Positions 1-17,840 of a DNA stretch of 64,000 bases are shown here, piece by piece (positions within the stretch are counted from its first letter, which is position 1; every line of letters begins with the position of its first letter). Below the pieces are notes generated by a model. The model was not told where the DNA came from. It was given only the letters and a program-made list of their open reading frames with translations, and did no database searches. Source of the stretch: Owenia fusiformis (lineage: Eukaryota > Annelida > Polychaeta > Sabellida > Oweniidae); assembly GCA_903813345.2 (NCBI GenBank), contig CAIIXF020000010.1, positions 3,277,169 to 3,341,168 of the forward strand, read 5' to 3'. A program made the translations under genes and the position numbers.

Positions 1-1325
1 TTGTTACGGGATGAGATGAAGTGAATGCGACATATGATAATAAATGTTAATATACATATTACATTTCTCTTCTCAACAAGCTCCAGGCAATCTGCCTTAA
101 ATTATAAGTGCAGTAATATTATATTTTTTGATCAATTATTAATTGGTATCAAACATCCTTTTGTGTAAGATCAGAACATCAATCAATATTTATTGGTTTT
201 AATTTTGATATTTAATCGGTTAGTTTAATTAGGCTGTTAAAATCAACTTTTTTGTAATTGTTATATTGGTTTATGAACAAAAAATCAATAAATTAAACTC
301 CCTCCCGTGAAAAATAAGCAACAAAAACCCCTTCCGTTTCTTATGATTAATAGTCCAATGACCTTCCAAAATTTTGTCCCAGTACGTACATAATCCTTAA
401 CTTTACCATTATGGTTAAAAATGGCAATATTCATCATTTCATAAGGATTTTCAACGGAGAGGCATATAATTGTCATTTCCAAGCAGTCGGTGACTCTAAT
501 GGAGGGGAGATTACTGCATAAAGTATATGTACAAATGAGGGTGAGGAAATTGGGGTTACATCCCTTTATTGATATTTCAAACAAGACTTCATGCCTTAAA
601 GTTACCTGTATCAGTACTGAATTATTTGCCCTGTGAAAAAATTACCTGCATTTTGTTATCAGTCAAAATCTAAATCAATAGATACAGGTGGAAAATTTAA
701 AAACAAATGGCAGTTTGGAAAGGTCAATAATTAAATTAGCTTACTAATCAAATCCAAGGATAGCAGAAGGTTCAATTTAACCCTTATAACTTTCAAAAAT
801 GTTACATAAAAATCATCATAGGGCATACACACAAGACAGCAAATACTTTTTTAAATCATGTAACTTGACACACCAAATCCGGTAACTCAAAACGCTGCTA
901 TTGATGATAATGCGGTCATTTTTAAAAATCATCCTGTAATATACTGTCACATGTGTCAAATGAAGAGATCAAACTTATCAGAGAAAAGCAGATACCAGAC
1001 TGAAAAGCAGATATAACTTTCATTGTGCCTAATAGCTAACAGAAGGGCCAAATTGTTCAGAATACCCCTGTCTTAATGAGAAATGTTTCACACCCCTTTG
1101 TGCACTGTCTGTATGATGAACACAAGCACATTGAATTGTTTCCAATTGTGCTCGCGTTTACTGCATATAATAAAAAAAGCGTTTTGCTTTTTTTAAGTCC
1201 ACCATCGACAGCCCATCTGACTGAGGCAAAGCATGTTCCCTACCCCAAAATAAATTTAGTCATGATGTTTACACCACCAACTCTGCATGTATCTTATACT
1301 GTATGTTTGTATATGTGTGTTAATC
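1..1325. other. Non-coding left edge, 3' flank of GOLPH3
   Basis: No convincing gene is visible. The stretch should include the GOLPH3 3' UTR, since that gene ends at 1326 on the minus strand. TTTATT on the plus strand at about 565-570 would read AATAAA on the minus strand and is one possible polyadenylation signal. Short open frames here have no recognisable protein pattern. Confidence 0.5.
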
Positions 1326-7274
<5,949 letters not shown>

Positions 7275-7710
7275 TTTGATAAGGTTAATGGAAGACCCCT
7301 AATCAGAGCAAAATTTCGTAGTTTATAGTTCCACCCAGATTTTGTTGACTCCGTCACAAATCCAAAATGGTGGCCCCAACTTTCGTCATCAAAATATGCG
7401 GAAATAGACGAGTAATAAAATCACTTCAAATAATCATAAGAAAAAGACTGTTGAATAAAATAAATGTATTGACTCGTAATCATTATATATATATGTGTGA
7501 AATATAATGTTATAATCCAATATAGAGGAAAGACATCTTCGTTAAATTCCGTAGCACTTGGGGCTTGTCATTTTTGTCGGCCAATCAAATCAGATTTTAT
7601 TATCAGTCCGTAGAAGGTCGTCAAGGAAAACAATTTTCTTCCAAATATTCTTGTAGATCGTACATTTAAGTCATTTTCTCAGCAATAAATCATACATCTA
7701 CCCATAAATC
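7275..7710. promoter_or_regulatory. Shared gap between divergent GOLPH3 and CFAP161
   Basis: The two start codons lie head to head 436 bases apart, so this gap must hold both promoters and 5' leaders. CCAAAATGGTGGCC at about 7361 resembles the YY1 core often found near animal transcription starts. No TATA box is convincing and I found no clear RFX X-box, which many ciliary genes have. Confidence 0.55.
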
Positions 7711-10700
7711 ATGACCCACGTACGGACATATAATCCATCAGTACGGGTTGCGAACTGGAATGAAGATATACAATTGGAAGAGGTGAGGAAGATAAAGTTT
7801 ATTTTGTGTACTGTAAATTCTTATGAAAACTCAATGCTCACTGAAATAAAATTGATGATTTTCATTTTGATTACTCAAAATCATTGTTTGAAAATTCACT
7901 TTTGTTACTTCTTCAATGATCCATATTAGGCCTAATTGATTTATAAATCTACGACAATCGATTGCATTGCATTGGCGATACGTTTACGGCGATGTTGTTG
8001 ATGCTTCTACCTTTTCTTGTCCTCGTTAATATTGTCCCTTTGGACCATGACTCTCATGTTCTCATTAAACTGTTTAAATATTGAATATACTATTTTCAGG
8101 ACACATTGAAAGATTTTCTTGAACGCAAAGAAAGAGGTGAACTGCTCATACAGAAAACACATGGACTTTCAGAGACCTTTTTACAAAATACAAGTCTTAG
8201 TGTAACAAGAGATGGAGAAGTACACTTTGGTGATGTTGTTATGATAATGAATAAAGGAGCTAGAGACCAGTAAGTATTATACAGTAGGCCCTACTTATGA
8301 AATATGTCCATAGTTGATCGCAGGTTTAAGGTAATTCTGTATGTTCAGAAATTTTAATGGCTTCCACATTGGAGGGGCATGTTATTTTCAGCAACACAAC
8401 TCATTCTATTTTTATAGAAGGTCTACATCTTTCAGTTTTGAACATTTGTACCTAGATCATTCTCTAGAAAGCCCATGGTCAAATGTAATCATTTTCTACT
8501 TTGAAAATTCGACGACCTACTTTTTAAGAGTACAAAAAGTACTGATTTTTCTCTTTTATATGATATTTATGCTCTCTGTGCAAAACTGAACATTGAAAAG
8601 AATGATTAATTTGTTCCTGAAAATAACATGTGACTCTTTCTGTCGAAAGCCCATGAACATGCGGATCAACCTAAATATTGTTATTCTTCATTCACAAGTT
8701 CCATAGCATGTCTTTCAACTTAACACTTTATCTATTCAAATGATGTCTGCTTCTAGGGACAACAAATAATATATCAGATCTTACTTAAAATTATTTAATC
8801 TACAATTCTATTTTCATAATTTTTTCAGAACAAAGTACTCAACATCACAAGACCCAAGAAAAGACAGTGTATTATCTGTTTGCCCTGACTTTTCCGGTGA
8901 CAGTTCAAGAGTCTCTGTGTCTGGGTCACAATCTGGCACACCAACTAAACGAAACACATTTATCATCACCAGCATAGATGGCACTCCGAATGGACAACCT
9001 CTCCGATATGGTCAACCCTTTCATTTCCAAGCAGTACATAATAATGTAAGTGGAAACATTTAACACACTTATTACTAATTTATTTTTTTTCATATTGAAA
9101 ACATTTTTTACACATTTTAAGCATGGCACTTGGTGAATATTCTTCAAATGATATACAGTAATAATGACACGTGTAAGTCAGATGTAACCCACACCCAGAT
9201 ACATCAAAATTGAGCCTCTGGCACAGTACAACATTTCAGGTGTCCAATAACATTCATTTTGGTCATGGTATGGGAAAAGAAGTCGATAAAACACTAGCAG
9301 TTTTCTACTTTTATTTGTAGATCAATGACAATAACAGAGAAAATAATCAAGACTTAAGTTTATTTCCTTTATTTTCAGTTTCTTCTCCATAGTGACCGTG
9401 TGTCATTCCAAACATGTGCCAAGAGATCACGTCACCAAGCTGTCAGTCTAGTAGATGCGCCATCTTTCCTCACACAATGGCAAATTATCAATTTCAACCC
9501 ACAGTTAAGAATGGAATATGAAGGAGCCCCTGTACCTGTAAGTTTTCAAAATTCACCAAGGATTTGAATGATGAAAATCAATTGCTGACAACTTTGACCT
9601 AATAACATTTATAATTCTGATTAATAAAAGTAAAAATGTCCTTTTTGAGTATCTCTTATAGATTAAAAATACATATTTTCCATATTTTTGATATTTAATA
9701 TTTCCATTTTGAAATTAAATCCTCCCTGTTTTCATATTGAAATATTCTCATGCTTCTCGCCATTTTGTTATGAAATGTTTAAAAATGTAATTTTCCTCTG
9801 AATTTTAATTCTCATGTTCCGTTAATAAGTTTCCTTGATCCACCATGCTCCTGTTTCTATGTGGTATTTCCATTTACAGTAAAATGTATACAAGTGGAAC
9901 ACCTGGAATTGGTACCTCTAAAAAGTGTTCCACTGTTTGACTTATAGAGGTTCATTTAAAATTAAGCCAGTTGAAGAGTGTTCCACCAACAGAGTTATTC
10001 CACTTCTAGAGGTGTTCCACTTAACAGGTTTCACTGTATATTCATTTTGCAGTCTTGAACATATAGAAATATATTACTATCCTATAGATCATAAAATAAA
10101 CAACTTTATCATGTCTGTCAAACAAAGTTCAATGCATTTTTCAGGCTAATGAACCCATAATTATTAACCACGTCAAGACAAACCAGGATATTGCCATAGA
10201 ACAGGATTTCACAGTCAGGTAAGAGCATTCAATGTAAAAAGGGTGAGATTAAAGTATTTTGTATGGATAGAGGGCAGGTCTCTCATATGCAAGCCATGAT
10301 GCATCTTCATTCTTTAACAACCCAGTTACTTTTTTTCAAGTTTTTGCTGGTCATATTGGATCATTAATCTGGTCCCTTATGCAAGTACGTATTTTTTATT
10401 GATTTTATCAATTTTTGGTGAAGACAAGACCCCTTAATGTTAACAAATATTCAAATTAAATTATAGATAAAAACCATCATAAGTTGTTTTTATTTTCATT
10501 CAAGGAGTCCATTTGGCAGAGAGTATGAAGTTTCTGCCAACACATATCTTGATTCACATAAAGCTGAAATGGAAGTCAACCACTTTATGCTGGTTCTTGG
10601 AGCACCAGGGAGTGACGTGTGCAAAGTTGAGGATGCAAAAGCACAAGTTTTAACAGGTCCCCAGCCATCCATGGGAATAACAGACAGTTCAGGAACTTCA

Positions 10701-10766
10701 GCAGGAACATCTGCTTATACATCAGAGCAATCCTCTCGACAACAAACTGGAAATATATCACAATAA
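7711..10766 (+). CDS. cfap161: Cilia- and flagella-associated protein 161, six exons
   Basis: Exons 7711-7782, 8100-8269, 8829-9045, 9379-9537, 10145-10218 and 10505-10766 join in frame to 317 residues, close to the roughly 300 of vertebrate CFAP161. CFAP161 is a microtubule inner protein of the axonemal doublet in motile cilia. Family landmarks are VRVANWNEDIQLEE (exon 1), LKDFLERKERGELLIQKT (exon 2), KRNTFIIT and PLRYGQPF (exon 3), QLRMEYEGAPVP (exon 4), IIINHVKTNQDIA (exon 5) and FGREYEVSANTYLDSHKAE (exon 6). Every intron is GT-AG. The tail after residue 275 is a Ser/Thr/Gln-rich extension of low complexity. AATAAA at 11380-11385 is a plausible polyadenylation signal. It diverges from GOLPH3. 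No defect seen. Confidence 0.93.
9877..10036. mobile_element. pogo/Tc1-like MITE in CFAP161 intron 4
   Basis: It starts CAGTAAAATGTATACAAGTG and ends, read on the minus strand, CAGTGAAACCTGTTAAGTGG. TA flanks both ends (9875-9876, 10037-10038). GGAACACCT and its complement recur inside. No transposase. Confidence 0.7.
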
Positions 10767-13734
10767 TATTACCCACCTGACTGTTAATATATTCTAACTG
10801 TAAAAAGCATGTTCATGGAATTTTCATGAGATAAATCAATCCTTATCTTTCATTATCAAGATGTGACTATATATATATATCAATTTCTGATATATTTATT
10901 ATATCTAGGTCAGTTTCTCTCCAGTACTTTGCAATTGTTTAATTTTGATCTAAAGGAAACCATGGGCAATATAATGTTTTAAAATGATACAGTTCTTCAG
11001 AAAAAAAATTAAGGGGACATACTGTAAACCTTTAAAAAAATTGCAAAATGTAAAAAAATATATAATTTTTTTTTATCAATTCAACTTCAAATTGTATGTT
11101 GTTCTTCTGAAACAGTTAGCATGAAAATTCAGCAATACAGCAATATTTTTGTACATAAATATATTTAAAAATCACAAAATTATCAGCAGTAGATATTTTA
11201 GTGTCACTTATCATGGATCATGATCTATAGCAACATTTTTGTCAAACAAACACTGTATTAAGATGTTCAATTTCTCGATATACAACATTCACATTTTAAG
11301 GAAATCTTTGATTCATTTTTGGATATATATGTTAACTATGAAGTCCATGTATATAATTAACTGTATATAAAAGGAAAGTAATAAATTGATCAAGAAATAA
11401 TGAGCTATATGTTAATGTTCTTATATATTAAAAGCAGACCATTACCATTATAAAAAAAAAGGGGGGGGGTCAACATTTTAAAGTCAAAAAATATTCAGGG
11501 TAGAAATATTTTCCGCTTGGTTTAGTCAAACAAATAACAAGTATGCAACCACTGATAGTTTTATAATGGAGCATGTTGGAAAATAATTCCTGATACATTT
11601 TTGGGGTCTAGTTGGAAATACTAGACAGAGACTTTATGAAAAAATGTTTGTTCTTGCTAACATACCAACTGACAATACGAGTTTATTCTTTCACATTACA
11701 CCATTATACCATCGTCATTCTGGTTATTTAAAGATCATTAGGGATGATTTTGCGAAGTGAACAACATTCCATACAATTTATCAGCAACGGTGTATTTGGT
11801 TCGGTGACGTTGACATCGGCAAGAGCCCTCCATTAATATATGTTGTCAGTGGAAAAATGATGATGATTTTGACCCTAACGGGATTTTCAATACAACAAAG
11901 TTATTCTAACATCTAAACAAAGGCAGATGATGTACCTTATGCGAGTCATTCACACCTAGCTCACCTTACCGGGATAAGGTAGAGCGATTCTAGGTAGACT
12001 ATGTCTACTAATTATAAAGGAGGAGCCATCCCATATTGCATGCTAAGGGCTTTCATTTTTGATTCTTGTTTCATTCTGAGTGTTAGACAACATTATTACC
12101 AGTTTTGGAGAAAATGGCATCATTGAAACTCAACCATAGCCTCTTAATTAATGAGTTTTAAGTCCCAAGAGAATGAGAACATTGGGTATTCTTAACTACA
12201 GTCTGTTAAACTGTTTCAAAGGCAAGCAGTTGAACCTGAAAAAATACTATTTTGCAATTTTTCAGGTTCAACTGCTTGCCTTTGCAGTTTAACAGACTGT
12301 ACATCTTCTCCTTTACCTAAACTGTTGACAGGTTGAAGCTGGATGGAATGAAATAATGTCAATCATGCCATTCAATAAGGACTGTAGAGAAAATAGGAAA
12401 GTTTTTTTCATTTTTTCTGAGCTATCAAGGCAACATTTGGTTTACATCTTCTTTGACATACCTATTTTCTTAAAATGTATGGATAAATTATCAATTTCAG
12501 CATTAAGAAGCATTAAATTCAGTTCAAAGCTTCAAAAAGGGGACTTCCACTTTTATATTTTTAAGATCCACCATGTTTCAAGAGGAATATCAGCTAAATT
12601 AATGTTTATCAAGGGGGTTTCTTTGTAGATAATAAAAATAGATGTTAGTCTTGATGAAATATCCAAACTTAAATATATTTTGACACTGGTCCATGATCGT
12701 TGAATGACCCCTCTCGACTAATCATTGCACCTTTAAACAATTACAAAGACGATTATTGCTTATGAAGAAGTAATAAAAACGATACCTAGCTATCGGGATG
12801 CTTAAAGGGTACAAGCGAAGAAAGTTTTGGCATAGCCTTCCTTTAATTTAGAACCCCTGCCTGGATTCACGATCTGTTGACAGAAACGTATGTGATTTAG
12901 GTTGATTTGTGAGTTGTTTACGTTCCACTAAGAATTGGATAAATTACTTGTATTGTGTTTTATTTCACGTCGGATGACTTGTTTTTAAAGTACTCTTCTA
13001 AGAAGTAGTTGAAAGGGCAGTTGTACCTTTCTACCCTTAATAAAATCACTCACACATAGAGGATACAGTACTTAGACGAACAATCACAAACCCAAATGAG
13101 AACTGAACTGAAAATAGAAGAATGACTGATATGATAGAATATCATAGGCAAATTAATCAAAGAAAAAAATACAGAATCCTCAATAAGTTAAAAAATCCCC
13201 TTGGACTATAACTTAATGATATGATAAGAATTTTTGAAAATCTAATTTTCGTCTACAATGTAAAACAACTTGTATGACATTAAATAGTTTCTTGTACCTG
13301 AAAATAGCCTGAATCAAATTAATTTTTGTTTATTTTTTAATGTCCTCATACAATAAATAAACGCACACGCACATGGTCTTTGAGTAATCTGGAAAGCATG
13401 ATTTAGACACGATGACAAAAGTCAGCAGCACAATGGATTAGATACTTTATACACTTTAAAAATATCGATTTTCATTACTTAGAAAAATTATGTCTTTTAA
13501 TTTTCAAATATTTGAATTTCCCGCGATTCTAAGAACAACAGATGCATTCTTGTAAATCTTAAACTGGTTATGTATAATCGACGTGAGTATGGACGTGTCA
13601 TTTGTTATCAATGAAGTCACGTTTTTGAAAAACGAAGGAGAGAAAAACAAACCCCAACTATCCCAAAACCATTATCCAAAGGGTCATTTCATTCATACTA
13701 AGGTCATAAGCTAGTTTCACATTCTTGAGTTTTG
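10767..13734. other. Intergenic region after CFAP161
   Basis: It starts with the CFAP161 3' UTR up to about 11.4 kb. A long hairpin sits at 12197-12301. Open frames are short and without pattern; I see no gene. Confidence 0.6.
12197..12301. repeat. Long near-perfect hairpin
   Basis: The left arm opens TACAGTCTGTTAAACTG and the right arm closes CAGTTTAACAGACTGTA. About 44 bases pair, broken only by a three-base TTT bulge in the left arm, around a loop of about 13 bases (TACTATTTTGCAA). It is more perfectly paired than a usual microRNA precursor. A young fold-back element or a hairpin-RNA source are the candidates. Confidence 0.8.
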
Positions 13735-16700
13735 AAAGTTTTGAAAGATATATTTATTTTTATTTTTTAAATCATGTATATATTTCTCATTTTATAACTT
13801 TGTATACAAGTACATCAGGTCATTTTACAATATTACAATATTTGTGAAAAATGATATAATTTCAATTCTTGAACATTATTACAATAGTTTACAAATATAA
13901 CGTACCATAAGTTGTTTAACCATTCATTAAAATAAGTATAGTTAGTGTCTTGTACCTTATAGCCAAAGACAAGAGTTTTATACTTTTTCAAGCTTAATTC
14001 AATTTTAAAATGATCTAAAATATAATTTTCAAGTTGGTCTATTACATTAAGTACTCTATGACATTGAAAGAACAAATGTTTATAGCCTTCTACTTGTCCG
14101 CAAATATCACACTTGTCATTAACACTTATTTTCCATCTTAGAAGTAATTGTTTGCATGGTAAAATATAATGTAAAAGTTTGTATTTAAAATTGGCCACTT
14201 TTTTATTTTTGGATTGCTTTAAAAGTATCCAAGTCTGTTGAAACAGCATTTGACTATTTTGAATTTCACAAAGATTAATCCAAAATGATTCCAAATATGT
14301 TTTAGTTGCTATATGTTCCAACAAGATTGAATATACTAGTATGTCTCTAGAACTTGCATGTTTATCCAAAAATCTATAATGCTTCAATTTACTGTCAAAA
14401 AATCTTAAACTTACATTTGTATTAACATATGTACATCTGCTTGCCTCACTAAATATTTTAACTCTAATTTTAACACTAATATTTGAAATGGCAAAGATTG
14501 CTTAACAGTTATATATTCTGCCATCCAATTGACCCTAGATTTAAGCTTATGAAGAATTTCATCTTGGGTACACATAAGATCATTAACATATAATATATTT
14601 GAATTTATCCAGTTTTCAAAATACAAACACTTGTTATTGAAAGTTATGTCTTTATTGTGCCATATCACCATTTGTCTAATTTCTGCAAATGTTATGTTAT
14701 CAATTTTGGATTCTGAGCCTCCAAGAATACTCCAAGCATGGAGTAAATCTTTGTAAAATTGAGGCAAGATATTAAAATTACAAATATTCTCTGGTTTTCC
14801 ATAAGTAGATTTAAATATCAAAGTATCTGGGAGTCCAGTTTTACTTAATATCTCTCTTGCTAGAATATTCCAACTTGCATGTTTATTCCCATACTCAATG
14901 TCTAATATCCATTTAATTTTAAAGGCCCTGAATTTAGATTTTAAGTCAGGCATTGAGAGTCCACCTTTAGACAAAGTATTAATTAAGACAGATCTTTTAA
15001 TTTTATCTCTTTTTCCATCCCACAAAAATGAATAAAGTTCTGAAGTAATTTCTTTCAAAAAAGTTTCATTTGATGTGTCAATGCTTTTTGCTAAATACAT
15101 CAGTTTAGATAATGCAAGTGTTTTAATGATAACTATTTTCCCATAAAGAGTAATCTTGCGTTTTTTCCACAAAGACAATGACTTTCTCATTTTATCTGCT
15201 ATACTATTCCAATTAAGATCATGCAATTTAGTTTGATCTATTCCAAAGTAGACACCTAATGATTTTACTTCCTGTTTCCAGGAAATATTACAAAATGTAG
15301 TATTATTATCATTTTTAAAGTTACCAAGTTTTATACCTTCTGTTTTTTTAGTTAAGCTCTAAATTAGAAACAGTTCCGAAACGCTGTATTTCTTTAATAG
15401 CTATATTAATAGAGTTTTTTCCATGAACAAAGAGAGTGGTGTCATCTGCAAGTTGACATATTTTGACTTCTTTGTTTCTTACTTTAATACCTTTGATTCT
15501 AGAATTATTTCTAATATTGATTGCCATTGTTTCTGCTGCAATGAGATAAATCAAAGCAGAAATGGGACATCCCTGCCGAATGCCCCGAGATACATCAAAA
15601 TATGGTGATAAGTAACCATTATTAGCTACACAGCTTTGTATTCCATTATACGAGGTTTTAATCCACTGGATAAAACTAGTGCCAAAATTAAATTTCTTTA
15701 ATGCTTCTAGAGTGAAGTCAATTTCCAAACAATCAAAACATTTTGAAAAATCTGCAAAAATAATAGCAGAATCTAATGTTTTTCTATATTTATTAGCATA
15801 ATTGATTACGTCATTTATTAGCCTTATATTATATCCAATAAATCTTCCTTTAATATAGCCCTGTTGATCTTGATTTATAATAAGTGGTAATATTTTATGA
15901 AGTCTCTGAGCTAAAATGTGGGCACATAATTTGTAATCTACATTAAGCATGGTTAAGGGTCTCCAGTTACTTAATATTTGGTTATCATTTTTCTTATGTA
16001 ACAACTTTATAATGCCTAATCTCTGAGAGAAAATTAATTGTCGTTTACTGTAACCATAATTTAAAACATCAGTTACCATTTTACCAATTAATGGCCAAAA
16101 TGTTTGATAGAATTCAACAGTTAATCCATCTTGCCCTGGAGATTTATTAAGCTTCATGCTAAAAAAAGAATTTTTTGCTTCATCATAAGTAAGCTCTCCT
16201 TCACAGAGATCTGCTTCCTCTTTAGTTAATGCCCGTTTAATATTAGTATTGTCTAAATAATTTTTGATTTTATCCTTTTGTATATTTTTTGAAGTATAAA
16301 GGGTTTTATAGAAATTCTCCTGCATTTGTAATATTTCATTCTGATTACTGACTACAGTTCCATTGGGACGTTTTAAATTATATATTGTTTGATTCTTCTG
16401 TTGGTGTTTTTCAAGGCCAAGAAAATTTTTTGTGTTACGTTCACCTTCCTCTATCCACTGTACACGTGACCGTATTTGGGCAGCTTTCGCTTCATACTCA
16501 AGTAAAGTATTATAACGAAGTTGATATATATCATTATCATCATAATTACTAATCTTACTAAGTAAAAATTGTTTCAGTGTTTCACGTGTTTTTGCTTTAT
16601 GCTTAGCATACTTGATAGATTCCTCCCTTATTTTTACCTTAAATAACTCCCATTGATCTCCACAGTCAAGAGAAACATCTGGCTGAGAAAATATATTAGT

Positions 16701-17500
16701 TATCAAGAATTTGAAATTATTGTCTTTAAGTAGACTATTGTTTAGTTTCCAAATACCACTACCCTTAGCAGGGCAAGATGACAGTTTTAAGCATATTGCC
16801 TGGTGGTTACTTTTATAGCTAGGTCTGATATCACATAATTTAACTTGTGACATAAAAGAATCAGATATCAAAAACATGTCTAATCTACTTTTCAGAAAAG
16901 GAGTTTTTTGTCTATATGTAAAATGTTTTAGATGAGGATGTAAATCTCTCCATACATCCTTTAAATTGTTGTTTTTCATTAATTTATGAATTTTGTTATT
17001 TTTGATAACTGAGTTACAGGGTAGTTTTTTAAGACTTTGTCTATCCATTTCGGGATTGACAACTGTATTAAAATCACCACCTATGATTATTTCACCAAGT
17101 GCATGTTCATTAATAACTTTGTCAAGTTTAGTTAAAAATAAATTGCGGTCTTTTTCCCCATTTGGGGCATATACATTTATAAGAGTGAAAATTTCTTTTG
17201 AAATTTCAATATTAGTCAAAATGACTCTTCCATCATGAAATAAAAATGTATCTATAACCTCTAATTGAGCACCATTTTTAATAAATATACTAACACCACA
17301 TGATTTATTGTCCTTAAATGAGTGTAAAATAGAATGTCCACTCCATTCATTTTCAATTGTGGGAACTAAATCTAAAGTAAAATGAGTCTCTTGAAGAAAT
17401 AAGATTGAGCAATGCTGTTGATTGGCCCAGTGAAATAAAGTTTTTCGCTTTGTAGCGTCTCTCAAGCCATTGGCATTTAAAGATATATTGATAGTTTAAA
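13735..17500 (-). mobile_element. L1/Tx1-clade LINE, ORF2 with frameshifts
   Basis: A non-LTR retrotransposon on the minus strand. The endonuclease is at about 17490-16750 (LRDATKRKTLFHWANQQH, LFLQETHF, IIGGDFNTVV, and SNHQAI where SDH is usual). The reverse transcriptase is at about 16200-15350 (SPGQDGLTVEFYQTFWP, FADFSKCFDCLEIDF, SRGIRQGCPISALIYL, active site LADDTTLF). The thumb and C-terminal part are at about 15340-13833, with a CX2C...HX4C finger (CDICGQVEGYKHLFFQC). One frameshift lies near 15350, where LELN runs into a stop and the KTEGIKLG frame takes over; a second lies near 14490. An in-frame stop precedes the endonuclease, and no ORF1 is seen, so it is 5'-truncated or lacks ORF1. 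The 3' limit near 13735 is approximate. The insertion ends about 340 bases before the start of gene A. Confidence 0.9.
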
Positions 17501-17840
17501 TTTATGTGCTCGGAAAAGCTCAGCTGCGCCCAGAATATAAGATTTTCTGGTTTTATATGAAAAACATTTCGGCCGTAAATCCTAAAAAATGTATAGAGGT
17601 GAATTACAAATGTCAAGAGATCATCTTCAGTCTATCTAGGTCTCGTATAACGAGGATGAAGAAAAAATTATTTCCAACTATAAAATATAACATGTTCGGG
17701 ATATAATTTTTTAGCAACACCCAATCGGAGAATTTGAGTAAAAACTTTTAAGTGGGAGTATACATTGAGCTAGCCTATATACCCAGTCACCTCAACAGCG
17801 TCAACGACCAACCATTCATTATCCGCCATCCGAATCTACC
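17501..17840 (+). promoter_or_regulatory. Putative gene A promoter and leader
   Basis: GCAACACCCAATCGGAGAA at about 17714 resembles blocks before genes B (GCAACGGCCAATCG) and C (GCAACGGTCACTCG). TATATA at about 17775 could serve as a TATA box, though it is only about 66 bases from the ATG. The LINE ends just upstream. Confidence 0.4.

Noticed and set aside
12197-12301. Calling the hairpin a microRNA gene
   Set aside because: The arms are too perfectly paired for a typical animal precursor, and no conserved mature sequence is recognised.
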